64,000 nt of DNA from Morella rubra (Eukaryota; Streptophyta; Magnoliopsida; Fagales; Myricaceae), in NCBI GenBank assembly GCA_003952965.2, contig CM025851.1:28612583-28676582 (forward strand), in the 5' to 3' direction. Position 1 is the first letter of the stretch; each line of letters begins with the position of its first letter. The notes beneath the pieces are model-generated. The model had not been told where the DNA came from and ran no database searches. It saw nothing but the letters and a program-made list of their open reading frames with translations. The position numbers and the translations under genes were made by a program. Below are positions 38,586 to 50,031 of this stretch, one piece after another.

Positions 38586-41090
38586 CAAGGTTTGAATACT
38601 ATTGTTCTTCTTTGTTTACGTGATGGCCGCCATAACCAATTTTTTAATTCTTTACTCGGCATTGTTGAATCTTCTTTGCATCAAGGACCTATATATTTTA
38701 ATTGTTATCCTTGTTTTCTCTTTTTTTATTTGATACGACTATTTTACATTCTGTAATCTTTAATATTAAATCTTCAGACTATGATATGATAGAAGGTGCT
38801 CAATACCTTGCTGTCATATATCGGCTCCATTATAAACTCATGAAAACAACCTTAGACCCTCGGTCTAAAGTTTGCCCTCTTTCTGGTGAAACTTTACTCT
38901 TAAATACAAGTACTGAATTTTCAAATATCACTATCCCTCGTATGATTAAATGGGATGATATTATTTTACCTGACCAATGGAAACTTCCTTTAGTAGTTCC
39001 TCCTCCCAAAAAAATAAAATAAAAAAATTGAATATTTTGCTCAACATACAGATGAATCTGTTATATTATCATTTCTTAATATTAGATCATCTACAAATTC
39101 ACAATCATCTATTGATTCACGAACTTCTAGTTCTAGGAATTTCCGATCTGCTTTAAATTCATTTCGTCCAAGTACTTCTACTTTTCCTTCTAGCATTTAC
39201 ACACTAAATGCTTACAAGAAAACAACTATAGTATCATTTACACACTAAATGCTTACAAGAAAACAAATACATTATAATTCTTGAGGGATAAAAAGAGAAG
39301 AAGTAGAAGATATTGTAATAGCATAAGGTTTTATCAAATGCTCAATTTTTGTAAGATGAGTTCCAACTTATGTAAAAAATTGTTGGTATAATTATTCTGT
39401 TGAATAATATTGTCATGGTTTTTATCACTAATGGATAAACTATTAGTTTTAAAAGGAGTAGCTAAATAATTTTGAGAATTATTACTAAAACTGATAGTAT
39501 CCATAGGAGGATAAAATTCAAATATTTTCTTGTGATTATGAGTGATTCAAGGAATATCTTTTGTTAAAACATTTAACGAAGAAATATTAGTTTCAAACCA
39601 TGAAAAGAAAGGAATATGTTGTTGAACTTGAATCATATGATTATAATAATGAGTACGTATAAGAGCTTGTTCATCAGATGAGTATTTGGTTAAAAATCAG
39701 ATATGTTTGATAGCGTTATCATTAGATTGAAAGTTTTTACATTAGGAAGAAGAGGAGGTTCAGATAAATTATCATAAAGAGGAAATTGAATTGGTGTTTC
39801 AGTTCGTGTACTTTTATTTCAGGTATTCGTAAATTGCAAGGAATGCTAGAAGGAAAAGTAGAAGTACTTGGACAAAATGAATTTAAAGCAGATCGAAAAT
39901 TCCTAGAACTAGAAGTTCGTGAATCAATAGATGATCGTGAATTTGTAGATGATCTAATATTAAGAAATGATAATGTAACAAATCCATCTATATGTTGAGA
40001 AAAATATTCAATTTGTTTATTTTATTTTTTTGGGAGGAGGAACTACTAAAGGAAGTTTCCATTGGTCAGGTAAAATAATATCATCCCATTTAATCATACG
40101 AGGGATAGTGATATTTGAAAATTCAGTACTTGTATTTAAGAGTAAAGTTTCACCAGAAAGAGGGTGAACTTTAGACCGAGGGTCTAAGGTTGTTTTCTTG
40201 AGTTTATAATGGAGCTGATATACGACAACAAGGTATTGAACACCATCCATCATATTATAGCCCGAAGATTTAATATTTAAGATTAAAGAATGTAAAATAG
40301 TCGTATCAGATAAAGAAAGAGGAAAACAAGGATAATAGTTAAAATATATAGGTCCTTGATGCAAAGAAGATTCAACAATACGAAGTAAAGAATTGGAAAA
40401 TTGGTTATGGCGGCCATCACGTAAACAAAGAAGAACAGAAGCATTCAAATCTTGTCGTGTGAGAGGTGTGGCTGCTATTTGAACTAAACCCATATGCATG
40501 TATTTAAAGCCTTGAGCATGATGTTGTTTTATCATGTCAATATTAATGAGATGCAGTGATTCATATTCTTTACCAATTGGTATTAATTGTTCAATAGTTT
40601 TAATGGCATAATCAGTATGAAATGAAAATGTGGAATGCTTATATAAATGAGAGTCCTTGACCTTGGGTATCACCCAATTATTCAATGGCTTGTTATCTCC
40701 TAAAGAAACATGATAATCATCAATATTAAGATGAGATGAGGATGATGCGTTGTTATCAATGCAATGATCTATACTACCGCTTGCCATACTACGTTTACTA
40801 TTTGATCGTTTAAACATACTGTTTAATGTACTGTGTTTGCAATAATTATTTAGCTATAAAATGGGTCACACCAACCGGGTCCGTCCAACTACCCACATGG
40901 CTACGGCTAATCCAACAGTTCTAGGTGAATTCCAACGTTTTAAAGATAAATAATACTGTGTAACAATACAGTAAATAGATGCTTAAAAGAACAAAAGTAA
41001 ACTTTGATATGGAAAGAAGAGATAGATATATATCTTATGGCTTCGTACCAATATGGCCCCAGAGGGTAAATGTGTGTAAATGCTTACAAG
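38586..41090 (-). mobile_element. Endogenous pararetrovirus fragment 1 (Caulimoviridae), rearranged
   Basis: This is a fossil plant pararetrovirus. The minus-strand segment at 40,817-40,017 reads as a 30K-type movement protein of 266 aa with MGLVQIAATPLTRQDLNASV and LCLRDGRHN, as in florendo- and petuviruses. It is followed on the same strand by sequence (39,830-39,230) resembling the start of the coat-protein region. An inverted second piece of the same movement-protein region sits at 38,586-39,200 on the plus strand, so the fragment is partly palindromic. RT and protease are absent. It is broken, with a handful of interruptions outside the movement-protein segment. A degenerate tRNA-Met primer site may lie near 41,039-41,050. 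Confidence 0.8.
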
Positions 41091-41102
41091 ATATAAATAT
41101 AA

Positions 41103-41136
<34 letters not shown>
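41090..41136. repeat. (TA)n(TG)n microsatellite
   Basis: ATATAAATATAAATATATAT runs into about 12 TG repeats. It forms the right flank of pararetrovirus fragment 1. Confidence 0.9.
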
Positions 41137-41138
<2 letters not shown>

Positions 41139-41929
41139 GCCCTTAAAACTAATCATTTTGAATAATTATGAGATAATTATTGTTGTTAATTAATCACTTA
41201 TATATTATTTTGGGTACATGCAATGACATATGATGTCATATTTTACAATGACATATGATGTCATATTGTTTGAGCAATACTGTAGAAAAGGCCAATGATT
41301 AAAAAATGGGTGGCGCAGAGTATGACTTTTTCGGATCCTTGTTGACTCACTTTGTTTTAGATCGAGATACATGATAATGTACAAATAGGTCTACACTTGT
41401 TGTGCCTTTATAAGATAGAATGATGGACTTCGACATGAGTGGTGACTTTAAGCAAACGAGTGGGTGCAATGTAAGAGTAAATGCAATGTACTAGATCAAA
41501 TATGAATACCTTCTGAAAAAAATCACTGTATAGAGAATGATATTCAACACAATTAGCTTATGTTGTCATTAGACTGATAGAGTTATGCAAGTTTGTTAGT
41601 TATGTGCTTGTGCTTTGACTGAGTCATTTGGTGATGATCTTCGCAGATCAAATATTCCATATAACGTTAGGCCTTGTGCATAGTAAGTGAATTTGTATAA
41701 TTGCTCAATATGGAATCCTCCAGTCTCTTGATGAGACAACATATTTATTATGTCTGTATATTGTTAGACTCAAATAAAAACGCTGCAAAATTTTTTTTTG
41801 CAACTTTTTAGGAGTCCAACTGGGTACAAACTGATAATTAAGAATTATATGAGCTAGGACTTAATCAGTGATATTATTTTGGTCCTATTAACTCATGTGG
41901 AATATAGTATGGTGGAAGGATACATACGC
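41137..41929. other. AT-rich spacer with a short duplicated hairpin
   Basis: No gene was seen. Near 41,219-41,265 the word CAATGACATATGATGTCATA occurs twice in tandem; each copy has ATGACAT/ATGTCAT arms that could pair. Confidence 0.55.
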
Positions 41930-42470
41930 ATATAATTGTTAGCAAAAGGGATTTCACAAAAACAATCTCATTATCTCAGAGGTCAATTGTGATATGTTAA
42001 TGGATATGATCACAATTTGTAGATGCCCATAAGTTTGGATTACAGAATATAAGGGGGTTTAATAAAAAAAAGTTTTTCATGAAGATCATACGGCCAAGAT
42101 TTGAGCTCCCTAAAGATCCCATGCATAAGCATAGTTGAGTTCTGAGCCAGCCATTATAAATAGATCAAAAGGTCATTTGAGATGACGAGAATTTTTCACG
42201 TGGGACTTTCTCTCTCTAGAAAATATCTCTCTCCCTAAACTCTCTAAAAAACTGTGAGTGTGGATCTAAAGAAGGCAGAACGTTTGGGCTATTTTGATTC
42301 AACGATCATATCCGCTGCAATCTTGCACTCTAACAATCCTAGGCTATATAATGTTACGAATTATTATGATATCCCTTATAATATATTATTTTGTATTTTA
42401 ATGTATTTGCAAATTTTTATTGTAAAAGACCCACTTAATAAAATATGAAATTAGAGGGAGTGTTATGAAA
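41930..42470 (+). mobile_element. Mixed gypsy and copia LTR-element scraps
   Basis: 41,930-42,130 is a diverged copy of the gypsy protease end at 8,160-8,350 (shared GATATGTT.ATGGATATGAT block). It is followed by a TATA-like TTATAAATAG near 42,155 and a CT-rich leader. Near 42,430-42,460, AGAGGGAGTGTTATGAAAATTG has the form of a copia polypurine tract and LTR start. All are short fossils. Confidence 0.5.
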
Positions 42471-42599
42471 ATTGAACCTATTATATCATATAACATAGGT
42501 GACTTAGTTGTTGTTGTGTATTTTGTTATATAGAATAGCTTATTGACATATATATTATATATTATTATACCACCAGACATAATGATATATTATATAATA

Positions 42600-43400
42600 T
42601 AGATGTATGCCATGTTAAATAGATCGTAACATAATATTTGATATATTAGAATCTATAGTGCTCTATTGTATTTAAGTTATTAAGGCATAGTATAGTATGC
42701 CACTCAAGTAAGATATTATTACAGCATGATATAATATCGTATTATTTTATGGTATATGAGTAAATCAAATATTGATTACATCAATGGTCCATAAATCATG
42801 TATCTTATTTGTTGGTTAGATTACAAGATATTATAAAAACATTATAATGTATAGATGTATGTCATGTTATATATGTTTAAGAATCTATTCAATTAAAGAG
42901 TGTATGGTAGTCCATCATATTTAAGTTATTAAAGTATAGTATAGTATGTCACTCAAGCATGATATTGTTATAGCATGATATATCATATATGTTATATTAT
43001 GGCATATTATGACATCATATATGATATATAATATAGGACTAATAGTTGAGAAAAAATGAGTAAATCAAATTTTGGTTACTACACTTGTCCATAAATCATG
43101 TATCTGATTGGTTGGTTAGCTTATAAGATATTATAACACATTATAATATATTTAATTAACAAGTATATGATATTCCACCCTATTAAAGTTATTAAGATAT
43201 AGTATAGTATCACTTTATGGTACATAGTGCAGGGTACATTTGCATCATATATATATGTTACATAATATAAAATTAAATTATATATTATGGTTAGAAAATA
43301 AATAAGTAAATTATTTATTGATTAATTATTATAATAGTCCATATATCCTGTATCTTATTGGTTGGTTAGCATACAATATACTTATCAGTATCATTTAAAA
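42600..43400. repeat. AT-rich tandem repeat, three degenerate units of 250-300 bp
   Basis: The landmark CCATAAATCATGTATCT...GTTGGTTAG recurs at 42,789, 43,089 and 43,339. The landmark AGTTATTAAGxxATAGTATAG recurs near 42,674, 42,924 and 43,188. Between landmarks the units align with indels. It behaves like a small satellite or an internally repeated transposon end. No coding sequence was found. Confidence 0.8.
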
Positions 43401-43536
43401 ATCTAATCAAACAATAGAAAGTACAATACTTAGATATATGGAGAGACGAAGTTAGGATTGAAACATTGAGAGTAATTTTATTATAATACAGTCCCCTAAA
43501 ACATTTTTTTAAAAACTTTATTTCATAGAAATGACG

Positions 43537-43560
43537 TTGTTTCTCTTTAAAGAGAAACAA
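43537..43560. repeat. 24-bp perfect palindrome
   Basis: The arms TTGTTTCTCTTT and AAAGAGAAACAA meet without a spacer. Confidence 0.9.
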
Positions 43561-44077
43561 TGCCTCCCCCCATTTTTCTCTGTTCTCCTCTCCCTTCCCG
43601 ATTGGCGCCTTTTGTCTCCTCCTCCAAGATCGCGATCTCCACAGTGCCTCCTACAGTAGATCACACTCTTTTCTCTCTGGCCTCTACGTTGCTTTGTATT
43701 TCTCTTTTCTCTCTCTACGTTGATTTGATTTTGAATGAGATTTGGCTTGTAGATTTGAATGTGATTAAAATTTCGTTTAGGATTTTGTTGAGTTCAATTG
43801 GGATTTGCCGATTTGATAGATTTTTTTGGCCGGTTGATTTTGAATGCGATTTGAATTTCATTCCAGATTTGTTGAGTTCAATAGGGATTTGTAGATTTTG
43901 GATTTTTGGTTGATATTTCTTTTCTTATTATTTTTGTTTATGATTTTGGTAGATTTTTGCAAAAGTTTTTGAATGTTTTTTCCTCTGTTAGACATAGGGC
44001 TTTTGGTTTTCGTTTGCAAGGTTTTTCACCTGACCATCCACCACAAAGCAGAAAATGTTTTTTATGTTGTTTCCTTA
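43561..44077 (+). other. CT-rich then T/G-rich stretch resembling a captured 5' UTR and intron
   Basis: The open frame at 43,560-43,913 lacks a recognisable domain. The sequence shifts from CTCC-rich to GATTTG-rich, as in plant 5' UTRs followed by a first intron. GTTGAGTTCAAT.GGGATTTG occurs twice, near 43,788 and 43,873. It lies just outside the CACTA end at 44,078. I do not call a gene. Confidence 0.3.
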
Positions 44078-44935
44078 CACTACGAGAAAATTGACCTTAG
44101 GTGTCAAACTTTCGGGTGTCAAAACAAATTTTGTCACTAAATCATGCCTTTTCATGTCAAAATAAAAATTTCGTTATCCAAGGTGTGCCAGGAATTACAA
44201 AACCGTCAAGACGTCCATAAACCACGTCCGCACGGTATTCAGGGTTGACAAAAGCCAAAACGTCACATATTAGTGAGTTAAAACATTCGTCAACATTTGC
44301 GAATGCGTCCGAACATTACGCAAAACTGTGTGCACATGGTTTGTGTGACAAAACACCGTTGTCACTTATCAGTTACGCAGTTGAGATCGTCACTAAAGCT
44401 ACAATACCGTCCGCACAGTCTAAGATAAATTTTCGAACTATTGGGATAGTTCGCGCATGATTGACACGCGTCTATGTCAGACGATCATGGGGAACAGCTG
44501 GGTGCATCTCCAAGGTTACATGCAATTCGGACGTGTGTGGTAAAAATTTTGACAAGTGGGGATATTTCACATTGCACATTCTAGCCATCTGCCCGTTTGC
44601 ACTGACCTAGATTTTAAAAAGGAACAGAGGCCATTTGAACAAGATTTTCACCCATATGACACCATTCTCTTTCCTTTCTCATAGAGGTGCATTCACGTTT
44701 AGAATCTAAAATCTAGCTCTTCAGTCCTATTTCGTGGATTTCTTTCTATCCAGGTATGTTTCTCATGTTTTTATTGTGTTTTATTGTATAAAAATCATGC
44801 TTTTAACGTTATTTAGGAAGAAAATTTTATATTAGATTTTCGGCCATCACAGTTATTTGATGGTCAATCTTTGTATTGATATGGATTGAATAATGTTGTA
44901 GGATTGTTTAGGCTATAATTATGTAATGTTTGGTT
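44078..44935 (+). mobile_element. Second CACTA-like module, terminal part
   Basis: It begins CACTACGAGAAAATTGACC, followed by GGTGTCAAA / TTTGTCAC words as in the 36,271 arm. It then has repeated GTCCGCACG, GTCCGAACA and GGACGTGTG words up to about 44,540. It is interrupted by the gypsy LTR at 44,936. The matching opposite terminus was not found. Confidence 0.65.
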
Positions 44936-47130
44936 GTCGTATCCCGAGCTTTTAGCATAACATGCATGTTGTTTGCTTTTGCTTAGTAGTGCATTAGGGG
45001 GTACTTAGTGACTAAGTGAGAAATTTTTAGTACTTGATGAACTAAGTTCGAAACCTTGATTAGGACAAGATTGAGTGAGATTTGTAGTTCACGTGCAACT
45101 AGATTGGTGTTCAAAATGTTAAAGAGCTCTTATTGAATTAATTTAATTTTTTAAGCTAGTAGGACATTTTTGTCTCGAAAATCAAACCACATGATTTTTA
45201 TTCTTTTAATATGTTGGGAGGTTATCCACGAGTCTATGGTTTAAATTTGGAGACTTTTTATTTTTTGGAAGCAATTAGGTTGATTTGCGATCATCGGCGG
45301 ATTAGGAAAGAAATTAGCAAAACTTAGCCATTAAAATGAGAAATTCGGCTGTCCTAGAGAGTGACACATATGAGGGCTACATAACACCACAAATTAAAGC
45401 TAGAAACATGACAAATCAAAACTAGAAGCATGACAAAAAAGGCTAGGACCTAGGTAGCTTGAGGTGTCGACCACTGGTGAACCTAGGCAGCGACTCACCT
45501 AAGCTATAGGGTGAATTTCAGCCATAGGTATACTCAACAGCTGCTTGGGGTGGTTAGATGTCATGGCACGGTCGATGTAGCCTTTTGAGTCACTGAACTA
45601 GCCTAGACATGTGTCGTGATGTGTCGAACCAAGCTTGCCTATAAATAGGGGGTGGCCAGCCATTTACACTTACACCAGCTCCTCTGATAATTTTGATTTA
45701 AACGTGAGATTAGTAGTGAAGTGAAGTAGAAGGAAGAAGAAAGAAATCGATTAAGAGAAGTTTAACGAAGATCAAGCACGCTTAGAGGTAACGTTTATTT
45801 GGTTATCTTTGATTTCGATTCAAGTTTTTAAGATGATTATTGTAAATCTCTTATTTTTATTATTCTAGCATCTTTTGATGTTATTAGTGTTTTTCTATTT
45901 TTCCTATTGTTCTTGATGTTCTTCGTGTTCTTGACGAAGAACAAGCTCGTCCTTTCGAAAAAGTATCATTTTCAAAGTTTGATTAGTTTTCAAATTGATT
46001 TTTCAACTTTGATCCATTTCTTTTCAAAATTTCTTCCAAAAGTTGTTTTTCAAAGCTTGAACATATTTTTTTCCTTTTGATTTCAATACTTTTTATGTCA
46101 AAATTGGTTTTTTTTACGTGGTGATTAAGCTGGTTTTTAACCAAGAAATCAAAATGTTGTTTTCGCCTTCACAACACTTTCTTTTGAAAATGTTTTATAA
46201 TGTTCTAGTGATGGAAATGAGTTAAGGTGTTTTATATCACAAATGAGATGTATGGGTGTTGATATGAGATATGCATACTTAACTTGTACGTTGATGTTCA
46301 AGTATGGTTAAGGTGTTGCACATCATGAATGATATGTATGGGTATTGACATGAGACATGCATACTTAACGTAATACTGTGAAGGCGTGACAGTACTGTGC
46401 TGAAGAGGATGTGTTCTATTGTTGTGACATTCTGGCCTCCCCGTGAGGATACCGTATTTTACTCTGGGAGTAATGCTGCAAAACACGAGCCATATTCTGC
46501 TCTGAGAGTAATGCCGCAAAACATGAAGGTTACTTGTAACCCATCACCCTGGCCAAGTGATTCACTCTGACGAGTGAGAGAAGTGGTGATTAAAAAATGA
46601 AAAAGATCATTTTTAAAGAAATGAAGTATTTTCATTTACTTTCTTATTATGTTAAGATTTTATTGTTGAGCGAGTTTTCTACAATATTTTTTTTATTGTA
46701 ACTGCTATTCTGTTCTGTTGTACTAATCGCTGGCTTTACTGAGTCATTTGGACTCACCGTTGTTTGTTAAATATTTTCTTTAACAGATGTTTGAGGTTTA
46801 TTTGGGAGAGTTCACCGAGGTTATTCAACATGGCTTTGTCACTCTAGAATTGACCTCCTTTCGTGTTTATGTCACACGAGACCTAGATATCCTAGTAGAG
46901 GGACGAGGACATAGGTGGATCACTTTGCACTCAGATAACTATGTCAATATTTTGGACTTGAAGGACACTGACGACGAAGATTAGAAATCTTCAGTTTTAA
47001 TGTTTTCTTAGTTTTCCGTTGCAGTTTTCTTTTTTAGTATGTACATTATAGAAAGTTGGTCCTCTTTTGTAATACCTTAGTATTAATAAAAGGTCCTTCA
47101 TGTGTTTTTCTTAGTATCTTGTTGCTTTGT
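44936..47130 (+). mobile_element. Ty3/gypsy LTR, solo-like, inside the CACTA module
   Basis: It starts TGTCGTATCCCGAGC and includes a TATA-like TATAAATAGGG near 45,640. A repeated GGGAGTAATGCYGCAAAACA motif lies near 46,460 and 46,505, and a CTGAGTCATTTGGACTCACC segment near 46,738. There is a short open frame at 46,787-46,984 (65 aa, no known domain, Asp/Glu-rich end) and a polyadenylation-like AATAAAAGG near 47,086. This arrangement is common in long plant gypsy LTRs. CACTA-type words resume by 47,180. The right edge is approximate. There are no internal genes. Confidence 0.6.
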
Positions 47131-47179
47131 CGATCATCTCATAGGCTGCAAGCTCAGTTTTATTAGCTGTGTCCATTAA

Positions 47180-47742
47180 CGGTCCGGGCTATTAAGAAGT
47201 AATTTGTTGAGGAGGGTTGTCCTAGCGTGCACAAATCTATTCATTAAACTAGGTTGTTTTATATGATGTTTGGAAGGTTTGCTTTTGCGTGCGAACGTAT
47301 GTTTGTTATATACTGTCATTTTTCTTAGTATATATACACAAGTTAAAAATAAGAGTTTTTAAATAGTTATTTGATTTGGACGGTCGTATTAGCATGCGCA
47401 TGCCTCTTTCATAAAACTAAGTCATTTTATTACCCACTCAGATGGGTTATTTATACGTGCGGACGTTTGTCTGTTATACACTGTCGTTTTTGCTAGTATA
47501 TATACACATGTTAAAAATGTATTTTTATGAATATTTTGTTGTGGATGATTTTCTTACCGTCCGCACGTCAACTCCCTAAAACTAGGTCGTTTCATTATAC
47601 GTTCGGACGCCCTCTATATGTATCCACACGCTTGTTTGCGTTAGATGACATTGTTTTGATTGCTATGCGAACACTTTGCAAGGCCATGCGGATGGTTTTA
47701 AGTGATGGTTTTATTGTTTTGCCTTATTTTGTAAATTAAAAA
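47180..47742 (+). mobile_element. CACTA-like module, subterminal repeat region
   Basis: Dense GTCCGNACG-type words occur in both orientations (for example CCGTCCGCACGTC near 47,558 and CGTTCGGACGCC near 47,601). Two direct copies of a GTATATATACACA-GTTAAAAAT block lie at about 47,326 and 47,496. This looks like the continuation of the module that starts at 44,078. Confidence 0.6.
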
Positions 47743-48840
47743 ATGTCTGAATGCCACCGTTCGTCATCTTGCTCATTTACTAAGACCTCTACGCAGCAGG
47801 ATCTTGAGAGTCTAGAGGATTATATGACGCGTAACGTGAAGCTGGAGTAGCAGCGGGTTGAGATACTCGATCAATCAGTTATTGTAGAGTGTGAGGTCTC
47901 CATTGTTGACTTCGAGGAGATGAAGTATATAGGCTGGAGCATAGGCAACATTATGGATGACCAAGTTGGATTGGGTATCTAAAGAGAGATGACATAGCCA
48001 CTGTAGATCTGGTATCGAAGTTTTACATTGCCCTGTTTAACATTGAGGATATTGACGCAATGCTGTGGAACATCATTGTACGGGGGGTGACTTTTCAGTT
48101 TTCACCGGACATCCTAGCAGCACTTATGGGGCTGCAAGGGCCGATTGGAGCATACCTTATAGTGGAGTTGGTGAATAAGCCAGATGCGGAAGACATCTTC
48201 CGTACTTTCATGAGCCAAAATGTGATGCTGGTCAAACCCTTTGTCAGGTGGAAGTTCATGCTCCCTTTTTGGCATATTCTGCACCTCATCTTCGCCTACA
48301 ATATCGAGCCAAGGGCTCACATGACAGAGTGCCCTATTATGAGAGGTGAGCTGATGCTGGCCGTGGCTAGAGGATGTGTTATAGATCTTCCCCTGTACAT
48401 ATTCTTGAGTCTTCGGTCTGAGGCAAAGATTAATTCCTCTGCTAGGTTGCCGTACAGCCTACTAGTATACCTCTATAGTTTGGGCTGCATGGATAGTCCG
48501 GACAACTTTGTGCCGTTTTGAGGTGCAGCTTAGGCGGCAATAGTGGGCTCCTCCCGGACAGCAGCAGGAAGTGGAAAAGCCCCCTCACAGTGCCCATGAT
48601 CAGGAGCGACCTGCCTGGGCCGATGCTTGGATGGTGGACTTGAAGGGGATGGTTGAGGTTGCTATTTCGCAGACGCATCACTTATGCATCGACTTGGGGA
48701 CTCGTGTCTCTTCTATGGAGACTCAGATGGTGGGATTGACCCCATTCCTCACTACCACTCCGGACACCTTGCGTGTGATGTCTAGGAGATTGGGCGGCAT
48801 TAAAGATCAGCTCGGGAAGATGAGTGAGTCCATAGGGTAG
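47743..48840 (+). pseudogene. Plant-transposon protein ORF (PF20167-like domain), decayed
   Basis: The region starts MSECHRSSS at 47,743. It then shows the pattern of the 'putative plant transposon protein' domain: VSKFYIALFN, VRGVTFQFSPDILAALMGL, W.FMLPFWHILHLIFAYNIEPRAH, MRGELMLAVARG and LPYSLLVYLYSLG. The longest clean frame is 48,060-48,521 (153 aa). A second frame at 48,571-48,840 encodes the C-terminal helical part. The same C-terminal part appears as fragments in both CACTA arms (near 37,150-37,430 minus and 59,060-59,400 plus), so this ORF probably belonged to that element family. It is interrupted a few times and is not expected to be functional. Its biochemical role is unknown. Confidence 0.65.
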
Positions 48841-49177
48841 GATCTAGTCAGCCCGATCCATAGCATGATCTTGACTTTCTTTTAATTTTTATCTCACGTT
48901 ATTAGTTTTGGACATTTATTATCATATTTTGTTTTTTTTTGGATATTTATTTTCATATTTTATTTTTAGTTTTAATATTTATTTTGGGTTTGTATTTTGG
49001 ATATTTGGTTTTGTGATAGCTCTTTTTTTATTATTGTTTAATATTTACCTTTGACGGTTTGGATATGTTAATACTTCAAATGTAATGTTCATAAGCTATT
49101 ACTTAGATTGTTATTAATTGTAGCACTTAGAATCTTTTGTTAAAATTTAAGATGAAATACATAAGTAATTAGTTTAT
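48841..49177. other. T-rich spacer, no gene seen
   Basis: TTTTATTTT-type low-complexity sequence with no supported feature. Confidence 0.5.
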
Positions 49178-50010
49178 ATGAAATGAATAATTAATAAATG
49201 TAGTGTCAAAATTATTGAAGTATATATACATAATTATTAGGATGAATCTAATAAAATCTTAAAGATACACATTTCTTCAAGATAATCCCCCCTCATTCTC
49301 TGCGAAATGGAAAGCTAGTAAGCTTGGCGTTTTGTCAAATTTTGCTTCGTTTCAAAAGTTTTAATAATTTTTTTTCTTGCTTGATGGTTTATAAATAATA
49401 AATGTAGTATCAAACTTATTGAAGTATATATATATACACACATACATAAGAAATGAATAATTAATAAATGTATTATCAAAATTATTGAAGTATATATACA
49501 TAATTATTAGGATGAATCAAATAAAATCTTAAAAATACACATTTCTTCAAGATAATCCTCCCTCATTCTCTATGAAATGGAAAGCTTGTAAGCTAAATGT
49601 TTTGTGAAGTTTTGTTTTGAAACCCCAAAGAAGTCAGGTAATACACATTGACTCTCTGGTTCCTTTCTCTGTATCGCTCAAATTGTCTCTCAAAACCCTC
49701 GAGAAAGCACTCCACTAATTCGTTTTCGCAGCTCGTATTCACCTAGTTTGGCTACGCGTTTCGCGAGCAAGTTTGTATTCTTCTGTTCACTGCTTGTATT
49801 TTTCTTAGAGTTTCTTGACCTGCTTCGTTGGGGTTTGCTTCAGTTTTTTGTATTTTAATCCGTTTGAATGAGTATTACGTTGTGTTTTTACGTGCAAGAT
49901 TTCAGTGTATTTTCCTGCATTGTTCTTAAAAATACACATTTCTTCATGAAGTATATATATATATATAAAAGTAATTTTTGATGGCCGATCTTTGTATCAA
50001 AATTATTGAA
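49178..50010. repeat. AT-rich direct duplications
   Basis: A block of about 150 bp at 49,199-49,350 (TCAAAATTATTGAAGTATAT ... TTCTTCAAGATAATCC ... GAAATGGAAAGCT) recurs at 49,466-49,617. Shorter pieces of it recur near 49,394, 49,930 and 50,000. The copies are separated by unrelated AT-rich sequence, and no gene is seen. Confidence 0.8.
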
Positions 50011-50031
50011 GTATATATATATATATATATT
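50011..50031. repeat. TA tract at left edge of pararetrovirus 2
   Basis: A run of about ten TA units lies immediately before viral sequence begins. Confidence 0.85.

Noticed and set aside
41113-41136. TG run as a regulatory Z-DNA element
   Set aside because: It is a simple microsatellite attached to a TA tract, and nothing around it suggests regulation.
43560-43913. 117-aa frame as a host gene
   Set aside because: It has no domain, is low-complexity, lacks a credible gene structure, and lies beside transposon ends.
46787-46984. 65-aa frame as an independent small gene
   Set aside because: It lies inside a gypsy LTR just after the ACTCACC segment, where such short frames are common. There is no evidence of host function.
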